Part shown: piece by piece, positions 1 through 5,146 of the stretch
Position numbering within the stretch: position 1 is the stretch's first letter
Layout: each line of letters opens with the position of its first letter
Origin: Turicibacter sp. UBA7094
Lineage (GTDB): Bacteria > Bacillota_I > Bacilli_A > MOL361 > Turicibacteraceae
Length of the DNA: 7,115 nucleotides
Direction: 5' to 3'
NCBI GenBank assembly: GCA_002493395.1
Contig: DKYS01000100.1
Location: 989 to 8,103 of the forward strand
Translations under genes and position numbers: made by a program
Notes under the pieces: model-generated
What the model saw: only the letters and a program-made list of their open reading frames with translations
Database searches by the model: none
Told to the model about the DNA's origin: nothing

Positions 1-804
1 TTCCATCAACTGCTGACGCAATCTGGATTGGCGGTTGAAACACAAAAAATCTATTACGGCATGTACATAACTGAATTAGCTAAAATAATTATGATTCCTG
101 TTTCATTCGCTCTAGCCTTTGGACAACCCCTCGTTCCCGAACTTACGAATTATTATCAACAACAGAAACACGTAGCTGTTTTAAAAACCATTCGATTGGC
201 CCTTCGTTTAACCTTAATCATTACCCTTCCTGCCGTTATTGGAATGAGCTTATTATCAGACTCCATTTACCTCATCCTTTATCCTTCAACCCGTGAAGTC
301 AATCAACTAGGTGGGCAACTCTTTGCTAGCGGTGCCTGGCTCGGAATTTTTTATGCCCTTTATAGTATAACGTGTTCAATTTTACAAGGGCTTAACCTCC
401 AACGAAAAGGAATTTATTATTTATTATTCTCTCTCTTTATTAAATACATCGCCAACTTACTTCTCGTTCCTCTCATCGGAATTAATGGGTTTATTTACTC
501 AACCATCCTTGCTTATTTAAGCTGGATTATTCTTAGTTTCATTCAAATCAAAAAGCTGTCTCTTCTAAATCCCACTGGGTTGCTATTAGATTGTCTCCCT
601 ATTTTAGGTTCTTGTTTTGTTATGGGGATCTCAGTTTCTATCCTAAAACAACTAATTAAAACCATCCCTGTTGGCGAAAAATTACATGCTTTAATCGAAT
701 TAAGTAGTTGCGCGCTCATTGGCGCTATCCTTTATTTTTTAACAAACTACTGTCTAACCTACCTATGTAAAAAATTCAAGCGTCTTTTGATGAAACGCTG
801 CTAA
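1..804 (+). CDS. Oligosaccharide/lipid II flippase, SpoVB/MurJ-like MOP superfamily, C-terminal part (5' end outside window)
   Basis: The reading frame is open from the first base and stops with TAA at 802-804, so this is the last 267 residues of a longer gene; family members are usually about 500-550 residues. The visible part is almost entirely hydrophobic, with roughly eight membrane helices separated by short loops (for example around PVSFALAFGQPLVPEL, LRLTLIITLPAVIGM and IKYIANLLLVPLIGINGF). The pattern of an LRLTLIITLPAVIGM helix followed by a short 'LLYP'-like turn, then a GxxLFASGAWLGIFYALYS helix and an 'LQGLN..RKGIYY' loop, is typical of the SpoVB/YtgP(MurJ)/polysaccharide-export flippases of Firmicutes. 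These move undecaprenyl-linked precursors across the cytoplasmic membrane for cell-wall, spore-cortex or surface-polysaccharide synthesis. Which substrate this one moves cannot be told from this half. A TTG codon at 28 and an ATG at 61 are internal and are not the start. It is the only + strand gene in the window and converges on the 73-aa gene. Confidence 0.8.
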   Translation, partial: FHQLLTQSGLAVETQKIYYGMYITELAKIIMIPVSFALAFGQPLVPELTNYYQQQKHVAVLKTIRLALRLTLIITLPAVIGMSLLSDSIYLILYPSTREVNQLGGQLFASGAWLGIFYALYSITCSILQGLNLQRKGIYYLLFSLFIKYIANLLLVPLIGINGFIYSTILAYLSWIILSFIQIKKLSLLNPTGLLLDCLPILGSCFVMGISVSILKQLIKTIPVGEKLHALIELSSCALIGAILYFLTNYCLTYLCKKFKRLLMKRC

Positions 805-819
805 TCCATTACATAAAAA

Positions 820-855
820 AAGGATGAGTTCTGTTTCCGACAGAAAATCATCCTT
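820..855 (-). terminator. Intrinsic terminator for the 73-aa gene
   Basis: AAGGATGA (820-827) pairs perfectly with TCATCCTT (848-855), and inside it TTCTGT (829-834) pairs with ACAGAA (840-845) around a five-base loop. On the - strand the stem runs directly into seven T residues, so it stops transcription leaving the - strand gene at 916-1137. On the + strand no T tract follows, so it is a weaker stop for the convergent flippase gene, although the stem still lies 15 bases after that gene's stop codon. Confidence 0.85.
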
Positions 856-915
856 ACTATATCGCTTAATCATTACTTTCATCACTTTAAATCAATTTCG
901 TCGAGAACTTTCTAA

Positions 916-1137
916 CTAGGCTGTCTGGCTCTCTTTTAACGTTGATTCAATCCAATGATAAGCTGACTGAAAATTATCTGTTGTCATTGTCTTAATTTTA
1001 AAATTATAAAAAATCCCAGCAATCCACTGATCCGATCGCTGCTCTAACGTAGCGACCTGTACACCCTCATCGTACAACTTATAGCCTGTGATTGCTTGAT
1101 TCGTCATTTCATAAACTTGAAGGACCATAAATCTCAC
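916..1137 (-). CDS. Hypothetical 73-aa protein
   Basis: I do not recognise this small protein. It is soluble-looking and mixed in charge, with no signal peptide, membrane helix or cysteine motif. Aromatic residues are spread evenly (Y9, Y19, Y22, W38, F43, Y44, F46, F56, Y60, W62), suggesting a small folded domain, with an N-terminal beta-rich part and a C-terminal helix (AYHWIESTLKE). Two starts are possible: GTG at 1137, which has AAGGG six bases upstream (1144-1148), and ATG at 1128, which gives a 70-residue product but a much longer spacing to that site. I prefer GTG. It has its own extended -10 promoter (1164-1172) and its own terminator (820-855), so it is a monocistronic unit and a real gene despite its size. 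It follows the Panacea-domain gene on the same strand but no operator copy precedes it. Confidence 0.6.
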   Translation of the reverse strand: MRFMVLQVYEMTNQAITGYKLYDEGVQVATLEQRSDQWIAGIFYNFKIKTMTTDNFQSAYHWIESTLKESQTA

Positions 1138-1163
1138 TACTTTCCCTTAATTTAAGTGATATC

Positions 1164-1172
1164 ATTATAACA
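1164..1172 (-). promoter_or_regulatory. Extended -10 promoter of the 73-aa gene
   Basis: The - strand reads TGTTATAAT: a perfect TATAAT (1164-1169) with the TGn extension. The -35 hexamer at 17-bp spacing is poor, as is common for extended -10 promoters. It lies about 27 bases upstream of the GTG start at 1137. Confidence 0.6.
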
Positions 1173-1195
1173 TAAAGCGGTGCATAAAATAATAT

Positions 1196-1310
1196 CTTTT
1201 GTCATATTTTAGCCTAACTTTAGCGAAAAACGGACGAAGTAAACGTTTTTTTGAGCGAAAAAAGACATTTTAAATGCATTCGTACACGCTTTTGTCGTCT
1301 TTTGTCGCCG
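1196..1310. repeat. Intergenic cluster of short GCGAAAAA / CTTTTGTCG repeats
   Basis: The gene-free stretch 1138-1366 holds the promoter of the 73-aa gene and this repeat cluster. AGCGAAAAA occurs at 1222-1230 and again at 1254-1262. CTTTTGTCG occurs twice with a ten-base period (1289-1297, 1299-1307), and CTTTTGTC also at 1196-1203 but followed by A. GCGAAAAAAGAC (1255-1266) and GTCTTTTGTCGC (1297-1308) are inverted repeats with a single mismatch and a 30-base loop. AAAAACG (1226-1232) can pair with CGTTTTT (1244-1250), which on the - strand might act as a weak terminator for the gene ending at 1367. No clear strong terminator for that gene is visible. Confidence 0.4.
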
Positions 1311-1366
1311 ATAGATTAAGATTTCATTTCTTTATCTGGATAGTTATCAAGATTTCGACACATTTT

Positions 1367-2467
1367 TTATAAAATCCGACTGAAAAGTGACGTTGAGTAA
1401 TCAATAATATCTGTCATACTCAACATATTATATTTTTTATAGACATCCGTAAAATATTGCTCAATTGAAGATTTTTCCATCACACGTCCCTCTACTTGAA
1501 CCGAAACCAGACCATGGCGAGCTTCCCGCCATGGTTTTTCACAGTGGGTCATGCGTTCAAGCGATTTTCCACTGTAACATCCAAAGTATCTCATAATTAA
1601 ATCAATAAAAAATTGCTCCTGATCGTCCAATGGACAAACCGTTTGGATAACTGGATGCTGATAAGATTCCTTTAACCGGTCGTACACTTTCGGATAGACG
1701 GGCCCCTGGGCCCAGGCTTCACAATCATCTTCAAATAAGTGATACCCATAAAAAACTTTAAAGAACGCTTGCGCATAATATAAGATTTTCTGTAAAGCAT
1801 TGGGTGTAACATCTTCACTTACATCAAGAATATAATGAACCACCTGATAAATCTTATCATCTGAAACCTCATGTTCTTTCAGTTCCTCTTCCCCGGCAGT
1901 TACCGTGGGAAAATAATGTTCTTCAAAGGGGACCTGCTCCTCGTCAAGCTCTAGCTTCTCAGGCCCCCCGACAACGAAGGGCTCTATCTGTTCATCACTC
2001 GATTTAGCCCATTCATTCATTCTTTTCTGACACTTCTCGTAAGCCTTCTTTGTAATCTTATCCTGATTTTTTTCTAAAATCTCTGCAAACGCAGCCACAT
2101 CCCGGTGAATTAATTTTAACGTATCTAAGTATTCCTTTTTAGGCGCCATACCTTTAAGATACCGTGTAATCGTCAACTCACCCCAATCTAATATGAGAGA
2201 CAGTGGGCGCTTTCCTATATTATATTGTTCCATAATAGCGGTAATAATACGGATTGCTTCACTAGATACAAGCTCTTGGTATCCCCTTTTAGCCTCTTGT
2301 TCATTCTCCTCATGAAGTTGCTCGACAAACACAGGGTGCTCACATCGTTCACAGTGAGCACTCTTTTTTTTATATTCAACCTCATACCCTTTTATAATTT
2401 TTTTGCTTTTCTCCTCAACAACGCAATATCCCACCTCACATTGACAATTCGTACAAAACACACTCAT
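1367..2467 (-). CDS. MqsA-type zinc finger / HTH / Panacea (SocA-like) domain protein, putative antitoxin-regulator
   Basis: This 366-residue protein has three parts. Residues 1-45 carry two CxxC pairs (C5/C8 and C39/C42), a zinc knuckle of the MqsA/YgiT type. Residues about 62-125 form a helix-turn-helix in the position of the MqsA DNA-binding domain (around NIGKRPLSLILDWGELTITR). After an acidic linker (about 150-203), residues 204-342 match the Panacea/SocA-like domain (DUF4065): an LQKILYYAQ helix at 225-233, the hallmark AWAQGPVYPKVY at 251-262, and a 'SLERMTH.E.PW.EAR' segment at 302-317. Panacea domains neutralise diverse toxins in PanA antitoxins, and Caulobacter SocA is a relative; MqsA-type domains bind DNA and repress their own promoters. 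The ATG at 2467 has AGAGGAG eight bases upstream. Its promoter is overlaid by four palindromic operators that also occur before the adjacent membrane gene. G+C is locally high for this window (about 31 of 50 bases at 1931-1980 by hand count), which may mean acquisition. The domain call is firm; antitoxin activity is inferred. Confidence 0.85.
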   Translation of the reverse strand: MSVFCTNCQCEVGYCVVEEKSKKIIKGYEVEYKKKSAHCERCEHPVFVEQLHEENEQEAKRGYQELVSSEAIRIITAIMEQYNIGKRPLSLILDWGELTITRYLKGMAPKKEYLDTLKLIHRDVAAFAEILEKNQDKITKKAYEKCQKRMNEWAKSSDEQIEPFVVGGPEKLELDEEQVPFEEHYFPTVTAGEEELKEHEVSDDKIYQVVHYILDVSEDVTPNALQKILYYAQAFFKVFYGYHLFEDDCEAWAQGPVYPKVYDRLKESYQHPVIQTVCPLDDQEQFFIDLIMRYFGCYSGKSLERMTHCEKPWREARHGLVSVQVEGRVMEKSSIEQYFTDVYKKYNMLSMTDIIDYSTSLFSRIL

Positions 2468-2513
2468 AACTCAATCTCCTCTAACAAATACAACCGTATG
2501 GTGAATCATGCGT

Positions 2514-2596
2514 TAAAATGATACATTTTAGATTAAAATGATATGTTTCTATTATATTAAAATGATACACTTTTATCAATAAAATGTATCATTTTA
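2514..2596. promoter_or_regulatory. Four-copy operator array over the Panacea/HTH gene promoter
   Basis: There are four 17-bp sites built as 7-3-7 palindromes. Site 1 is TAAAATGATACATTTTA at 2514-2530 (perfect). Site 2 is TAAAATGATATGTTTCT at 2534-2550 (left half perfect, right half degenerate). Site 3 is TAAAATGATACACTTTT at 2558-2574 (right half 5 of 7). Site 4 is TAAAATGTATCATTTTA at 2580-2596 (perfect, central triplet inverted). Centres at 2522, 2542, 2566 and 2588 are 20, 24 and 22 bases apart, close to two helical turns each. Site 4 abuts the -35, site 3 fills the spacer, site 2 covers the likely transcription start and site 1 lies in the leader. This is the layout of a repressor array, probably bound by the HTH protein encoded downstream. 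Confidence 0.85.
2551..2579 (-). promoter_or_regulatory. Sigma-A-type promoter of the Panacea/HTH gene
   Basis: On the - strand, TTGATA (2574-2579) and TATAAT (2551-2556) are separated by exactly 17 bases: a near-consensus housekeeping promoter. The start would fall near 2544, giving a leader of about 77 bases before the ATG at 2467. The spacer is an operator copy, so repressor binding and RNA polymerase binding should exclude each other. Confidence 0.85.
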
Positions 2597-2633
2597 ATTC
2601 GAAAATTTGCTAAATTATGCGCTCTTTAACAAC

Positions 2634-2668
2634 AAAAAAAGGTGGGTATCTTCTCCTGAAATCCCCAC
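2634..2668 (-). terminator. Intrinsic terminator of the membrane-protein gene
   Basis: GTGGGTAT (2642-2649) pairs with ATCCCCAC (2661-2668) with one mismatch around an 11-base loop. On the - strand the stem is followed by C and then seven T residues (2634-2640). It lies just after the stop at 2687 and before the operator array of the next gene, so the two genes are separate transcripts. Confidence 0.8.
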
Positions 2669-2686
2669 GCTTATCTACTCTCTTTA

Positions 2687-3130
2687 TTAGTAAACGAAAC
2701 ATAAAACAACAAATGAAAACACGATATAACAGTCAACGACAATGCCTATCATCCGTTTAGCATATAATAGAACCCACATTTTAGCATTAAAATCGGCTAA
2801 TTTAGGAAATCTAATCATCGCAAATAAAGGTTCCACTAATACACAGACTAGGGCCCCTATGCTAATCCACGTAAACCAACTATGATTAATCACGATCCCC
2901 CCCATGAGAATAGCCACTGCTTGAATAAGCACTCCTCTCATTAAGGCCTTATAATAAGACTTTTTATCCTTATATCGCGTTCTGTTTTTTTCATTTACAT
3001 AATTGGTATACATGACATAATGTTCATTTGGCAACAATCTAGCTTGAACCTGTTTAATAACAATTAATGACATCATTAAATAATATCCAATAAACAGGAT
3101 CCTTAAAATAATCGCTAACACCATCTCCAT
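2687..3130 (-). CDS. Four-helix small membrane protein, operator-linked to the Panacea/HTH gene (candidate effector or toxin)
   Basis: I do not recognise the family of this 147-residue protein. It has four likely membrane helices: about 3-26, 64-82, 84-106 and 125-146. A basic, aromatic-rich hydrophilic segment lies between helices 1 and 2 (about 27-62, with a KNRTRYKDKKSYYKA stretch), and a second short basic loop (107-124) lies before helix 4. There is no signal-peptide cleavage site, and the C-terminus ends within a helix. The ATG at 3130 has GAGG eight bases upstream; ATG at 3124 is a weaker alternative. The gene has its own terminator (2634-2668) and is cut off from the upstream NdpA-type gene by another (3399-3426). 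Three copies of the same palindrome that covers the Panacea gene promoter sit 100-170 bases upstream of its start, so the two genes should be co-regulated. Panacea-type antitoxins are known to pair with membrane-acting toxins among others, so a toxin or effector role is plausible but unproven. It could instead be an immunity or stress membrane protein. Confidence 0.75.
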   Translation of the reverse strand: MEMVLAIILRILFIGYYLMMSLIVIKQVQARLLPNEHYVMYTNYVNEKNRTRYKDKKSYYKALMRGVLIQAVAILMGGIVINHSWFTWISIGALVCVLVEPLFAMIRFPKLADFNAKMWVLLYAKRMIGIVVDCYIVFSFVVLCFVY

Positions 3131-3203
3131 ATCTAAAACCTCTTCTCTTTAAAATCCCCTCTATATCTATACGTTAAATCTTTCAAAAGGTGTGTCATCT
3201 TCC

Positions 3204-3232
3204 ATAAAAAATCACTCGTTTTGAATCAACAA
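3204..3232 (-). promoter_or_regulatory. Possible promoter of the membrane-protein gene
   Basis: On the - strand, TTGTTG (3227-3232) and TTTTAT (3204-3209) stand 17 bases apart. Both hexamers are imperfect, and the -35 overlaps the operator copy at 3231-3247. An alternative is TTGTCG (3280-3285) with TAACAT (3255-3260) at 19-bp spacing, which would place operators across the -35 and -10 as in the Panacea gene promoter. Neither is strong, so the start site is unresolved. Confidence 0.35.
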
Positions 3233-3299
3233 AAATGATACATTTTTCGATATAATGTTACATTATTCTCTGTTTTATTCGACAAAAAGATACATTTTT
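3231..3299. promoter_or_regulatory. Three-copy operator array upstream of the membrane-protein gene
   Basis: AAAAATGATACATTTTT at 3231-3247 is a perfect 7-3-7 palindrome differing from the 2514-2530 site only in its outermost bases. ATAATGTTACATTAT at 3252-3266 is a perfect 6-3-6 variant. CAAAAAGATACATTTTT at 3283-3299 keeps the central ATA and the right half. Centres at 3239, 3259 and 3291 are 20 and 32 bases apart, near two and three helical turns. The array belongs to the same site family as the one over the Panacea/HTH gene promoter. Confidence 0.8.
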
Positions 3300-3301
3300 T
3301 A

Positions 3302-3331
3302 TTTTTAAATGAGGATAATATCATTTAAAAA
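3302..3331. repeat. 11-bp inverted repeat flanking the operator array
   Basis: TTTTTAAATGA (3302-3312) and TCATTTAAAAA (3321-3331) are perfect inverted repeats around an 8-base centre. No T tract follows on either strand, so a terminator is unlikely. The arms contain the AAATGA half-site of the operator but with a wider centre, so this may be a diverged or outlying regulatory site. The rest of the gene-free stretch 3131-3431 is leader and terminator. Confidence 0.4.
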
Positions 3332-3398
3332 CAATATCTTTTCAAAAATTGGCCTTACTCTTGAGCTAAAAAGCAAATTATTTTGTCTCCTCTCCTAT

Positions 3399-3426
3399 AA
3401 AAAAAAAAGAAAGGCTTCCGCCTTTC
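3399..3426 (-). terminator. Intrinsic terminator of the 160-aa/NdpA-type operon
   Basis: GAAAGGC (3409-3415) pairs perfectly with GCCTTTC (3420-3426) around a four-base loop. On the - strand it runs straight into ten T residues (3399-3408). It starts five bases after the NdpA-type stop codon and is the strongest terminator in the window. Confidence 0.92.
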
Positions 3427-3431
3427 CAAAA

Positions 3432-4436
3432 CTATTTATTTTCAATATTACCAATATTTTTTATTTGAATCGCCAACCGACCATCCGGCATATTTAACAC
3501 TTCTATATAATCTTTATTATTATAATAATCCAGCGGAATGGTAATTTCAATTCCTGTATCGGTTTTAAGTTTTTGCGTCTTTTTAAGAGGCATCTTCACC
3601 CAATTCGTATTTTGAACAGGCTTCTCAATCCCTTGATTTTCAATCTCTGCCACATACGCCATTTTAGCCTCCGGAGCTTGATAGAATACCTCCTCGGCGA
3701 TTTCCTTCATATCAATGTCTCTACCTTCATTAATCGTTTCTTTAATGACCCGTTCAAAAGCTGGAACCATCTCAAGTTTATCTAATTCATGATGCTCAAT
3801 CACCTCTGCTGCCACATGACGCGCCTTCTTAACCGCCTCTTTTACCGAAATTTCCGTCTTACACTCTAAAATTTTATCGGCGTAAAGATGTGTATCATCA
3901 TCCTCTGTTGACGTCATATTCTCAAGAACCGTTAACGTCATCTTATCCAAATCAATCATAAAAAAATTAGCACTCTTTAAACTCGCAATAGGTATAATAG
4001 ACTGATGAACCAAGAGATTATTTTGAATCCCTGCTTCACTCTGATTCACGTGATGAACCATCCCCTCTTTACACGTTAATTCAAGGCCAACGACATACTC
4101 CACCTCAGCCATCTCAATCTCGCATAAAAATAAATCACTCGCCGTAAAAATCTCGTAACGCTCTTTAAAATCATAACGTTTAGCGGCAATATGGTTCGCA
4201 AACTCAATAAAGGGAATCGTTCGGTTACGGTACTCTAAAAACAACTGGCGTACCTCGCTATCCTCTTTAAAAACGGCAGGTCGCCCCGCTGCATTCTTCA
4301 CACACTTCTCAATATTTTTCTCTAAAAAATGATACGCCCCATCCACCGTCTCGTCTAATGGACGATCAGTTGGCATAAACATTTGATTTACGTTATCTAA
4401 CAAAAATAAATAACAACTCTTTACATTAACTGCCAT
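3432..4436 (-). CDS. Nucleoid-associated protein, NdpA/YejK family
   Basis: This 334-residue protein is the expected length for the 37-kDa nucleoid-associated family (E. coli YejK is about 335). The features that suggest the family are the N-terminal 'SEVRQLFLEYRNRTIPFIEFANHIA' region, then 'ASDLFLCEIEMAEVEYVVGLEL' (about 99-121), and a central stretch around IIPIASLKSANFFMIDL with a following beta strand and an acidic loop. A helical segment with 'EEVFYQAPEAKMAYVAEIENQG' (about 247-268) and a basic beta C-terminal part (KMPLKKTQKLKTDTGIEITI) follow. Family members sit on the nucleoid and bind DNA; their cellular job is poorly defined. The ATG at 4436 is preceded in frame by TAA, so the start is fixed. 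The only Shine-Dalgarno (AGGGAGG) lies 13 bases upstream, which is longer than usual. It follows the 160-aa gene by 53 bases with no terminator between and ends at a strong terminator, so the two likely form an operon. Confidence 0.75.
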   Translation of the reverse strand: MAVNVKSCYLFLLDNVNQMFMPTDRPLDETVDGAYHFLEKNIEKCVKNAAGRPAVFKEDSEVRQLFLEYRNRTIPFIEFANHIAAKRYDFKERYEIFTASDLFLCEIEMAEVEYVVGLELTCKEGMVHHVNQSEAGIQNNLLVHQSIIPIASLKSANFFMIDLDKMTLTVLENMTSTEDDDTHLYADKILECKTEISVKEAVKKARHVAAEVIEHHELDKLEMVPAFERVIKETINEGRDIDMKEIAEEVFYQAPEAKMAYVAEIENQGIEKPVQNTNWVKMPLKKTQKLKTDTGIEITIPLDYYNNKDYIEVLNMPDGRLAIQIKNIGNIENK

Positions 4437-4489
4437 CTTTTAATCTTAACCTCCCTAATCATTAAACCTTATTCCATCTGTTAATAGAT

Positions 4490-4972
4490 TTATAAATAAT
4501 TCCTTTTAAAAGTTTCCCATTGGTTAACATTGAATTTCATCTCATCTTTTAACTCTTTCACATACACTTCTGAGAATTCACTACATGCCACAACAATCGC
4601 CTGTTGTTGATCCATCCCCGTCTTTAATAACCGATTTTTAAAATCATAAAGGAGTGCTTGCTCAAATTTATTCGCATCCTCTGATGAATGATGATTAAAC
4701 AAATGGTACTCTTGATATACCTCATGATCAAGAACATTAAATAACGACTCATATTTTGAATCAATTTTAGGCGTCCATTGAAGCGGTACGCGTGAGATGC
4801 AAAAAATTGAACAATTAACTTTCCCTTTCACCAAACTTTCTATTTCTTTCATGTGCTCAGGTGTATCAACAATTAAATAATACTGCGCGTCTTTATGAAT
4901 TATATCGGATGCCAGTTTCTTATACTCCATAAAGTAGCATCGACTCAATCGTAACCATTCATTTTCGTACAT
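4490..4972 (-). CDS. Uncharacterised 160-aa protein, first gene of an operon with the NdpA-type gene
   Basis: I do not recognise this protein. It looks soluble and mixed alpha/beta, with strands around QYYLIVD (30-36) and CSIFCISRVP (54-63), an aromatic/His-rich middle (EVYQEYHLFNHHSS, 84-97), and helices near FEQALLYDFKNRLLKTG and AIVVACSEFSEVYVKELKDE. There is no signal peptide, membrane helix or known catalytic motif. I chose ATG 4972 because a perfect AGGAGG (4982-4987) lies nine bases upstream. The frame continues upstream to 5155 but that part overlaps a terminator and hydrophobic low-complexity codons, so I treat it as non-coding leader. An in-frame ATG at 5002 with AGGAG four bases upstream is a weaker alternative giving ten extra residues. 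It probably shares a transcript with the NdpA-type gene, so a DNA- or nucleoid-linked function is possible by association only. Confidence 0.7.
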   Translation of the reverse strand: MYENEWLRLSRCYFMEYKKLASDIIHKDAQYYLIVDTPEHMKEIESLVKGKVNCSIFCISRVPLQWTPKIDSKYESLFNVLDHEVYQEYHLFNHHSSEDANKFEQALLYDFKNRLLKTGMDQQQAIVVACSEFSEVYVKELKDEMKFNVNQWETFKRNYL

Positions 4973-4981
4973 AATTTCTTT

Positions 4982-4987
4982 CCTCCT
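4982..4987 (-). promoter_or_regulatory. Shine-Dalgarno site fixing the start of the 160-aa protein
   Basis: The - strand reads AGGAGG, followed by AAAGAAATT (nine bases) and ATG at 4972. This argues against the much longer frame that starts at 5155. Confidence 0.8.
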
Positions 4988-5010
4988 AAAGCGGACTTTC
5001 ATCCATCTCC

Positions 5011-5055
5011 TAGCCTTGATTGACATTCCTATTCTTCTCGCTCCAATCTCGGCTA
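5011..5055 (-). other. Possible structured leader RNA upstream of the 160-aa/NdpA-type operon
   Basis: On the - strand, UAGCC pairs with GGCUA and, after a GA/AA internal loop, GAUUG pairs with CAAUC. The apical loop is purine-rich and 21 bases long. The structure ends 24 bases before the AGGAGG of the 160-aa gene. It has no T tract and is not a terminator. It could be a regulatory leader, or chance pairing. Confidence 0.3.
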
Positions 5056-5073
5056 AAAGACATCTTATTAAAT

Positions 5074-5101
5074 TTGTTGCATAACTATAAGTATACAACA
5101 A
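5074..5101. promoter_or_regulatory. 28-bp dyad, possible operator/promoter of the 160-aa/NdpA-type operon
   Basis: TTGTTGCATA (5074-5083) and TATACAACAA (5092-5101) form a 10-bp inverted repeat with one mismatch (a G-U pair as RNA) around an 8-base centre. The - strand sequence within it contains -10-like hexamers TATACT and TATAGT, but no convincing -35 stands at 17 bases. It lies between the terminator at 5147-5176 and the 160-aa gene, where a promoter is needed. It is unrelated in sequence to the AAAATGATACATTTT operators. Confidence 0.4.
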
Positions 5102-5146
5102 AAAAACATTAAAATTAACTCGAAATTCGACGTTTAATAGCAAAAG

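Noticed and set aside
28..30. TTG at 28 as start of the flippase
   Set aside because: The frame is open to base 1, no ribosome site precedes it, and the protein would be half the family length; it is internal to a gene entering from the left.
916..1137. 73-aa gene as the toxin partner of the Panacea protein
   Set aside because: It has its own unrelated promoter, no operator copy and is separated by about 230 bases of repeat-rich spacer; the operator-linked membrane gene is the better candidate.
2225..2521. + strand reading frame of 98 residues
   Set aside because: It is antisense to the well-supported zinc-finger/HTH gene and runs into its operator array, with no convincing ribosome site. 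It is a shadow frame.
2514..2596. Short repeats considered as a CRISPR array
   Set aside because: Units are 17-bp palindromes separated by only a few bases, with no spacer-length unique sequence and no cas genes; they coincide with a promoter.
3309..3497. + strand reading frame of 62 residues
   Set aside because: It crosses the strong terminator at 3399-3426 and the antisense of the NdpA-type gene; lysine-rich low-complexity product.
4326..4335. AAAATGATAC, matching the left part of the operator consensus, inside the NdpA-type gene
   Set aside because: The right half (CATTTT) is absent and it lies in coding sequence, so it is most likely chance in AT-rich DNA.
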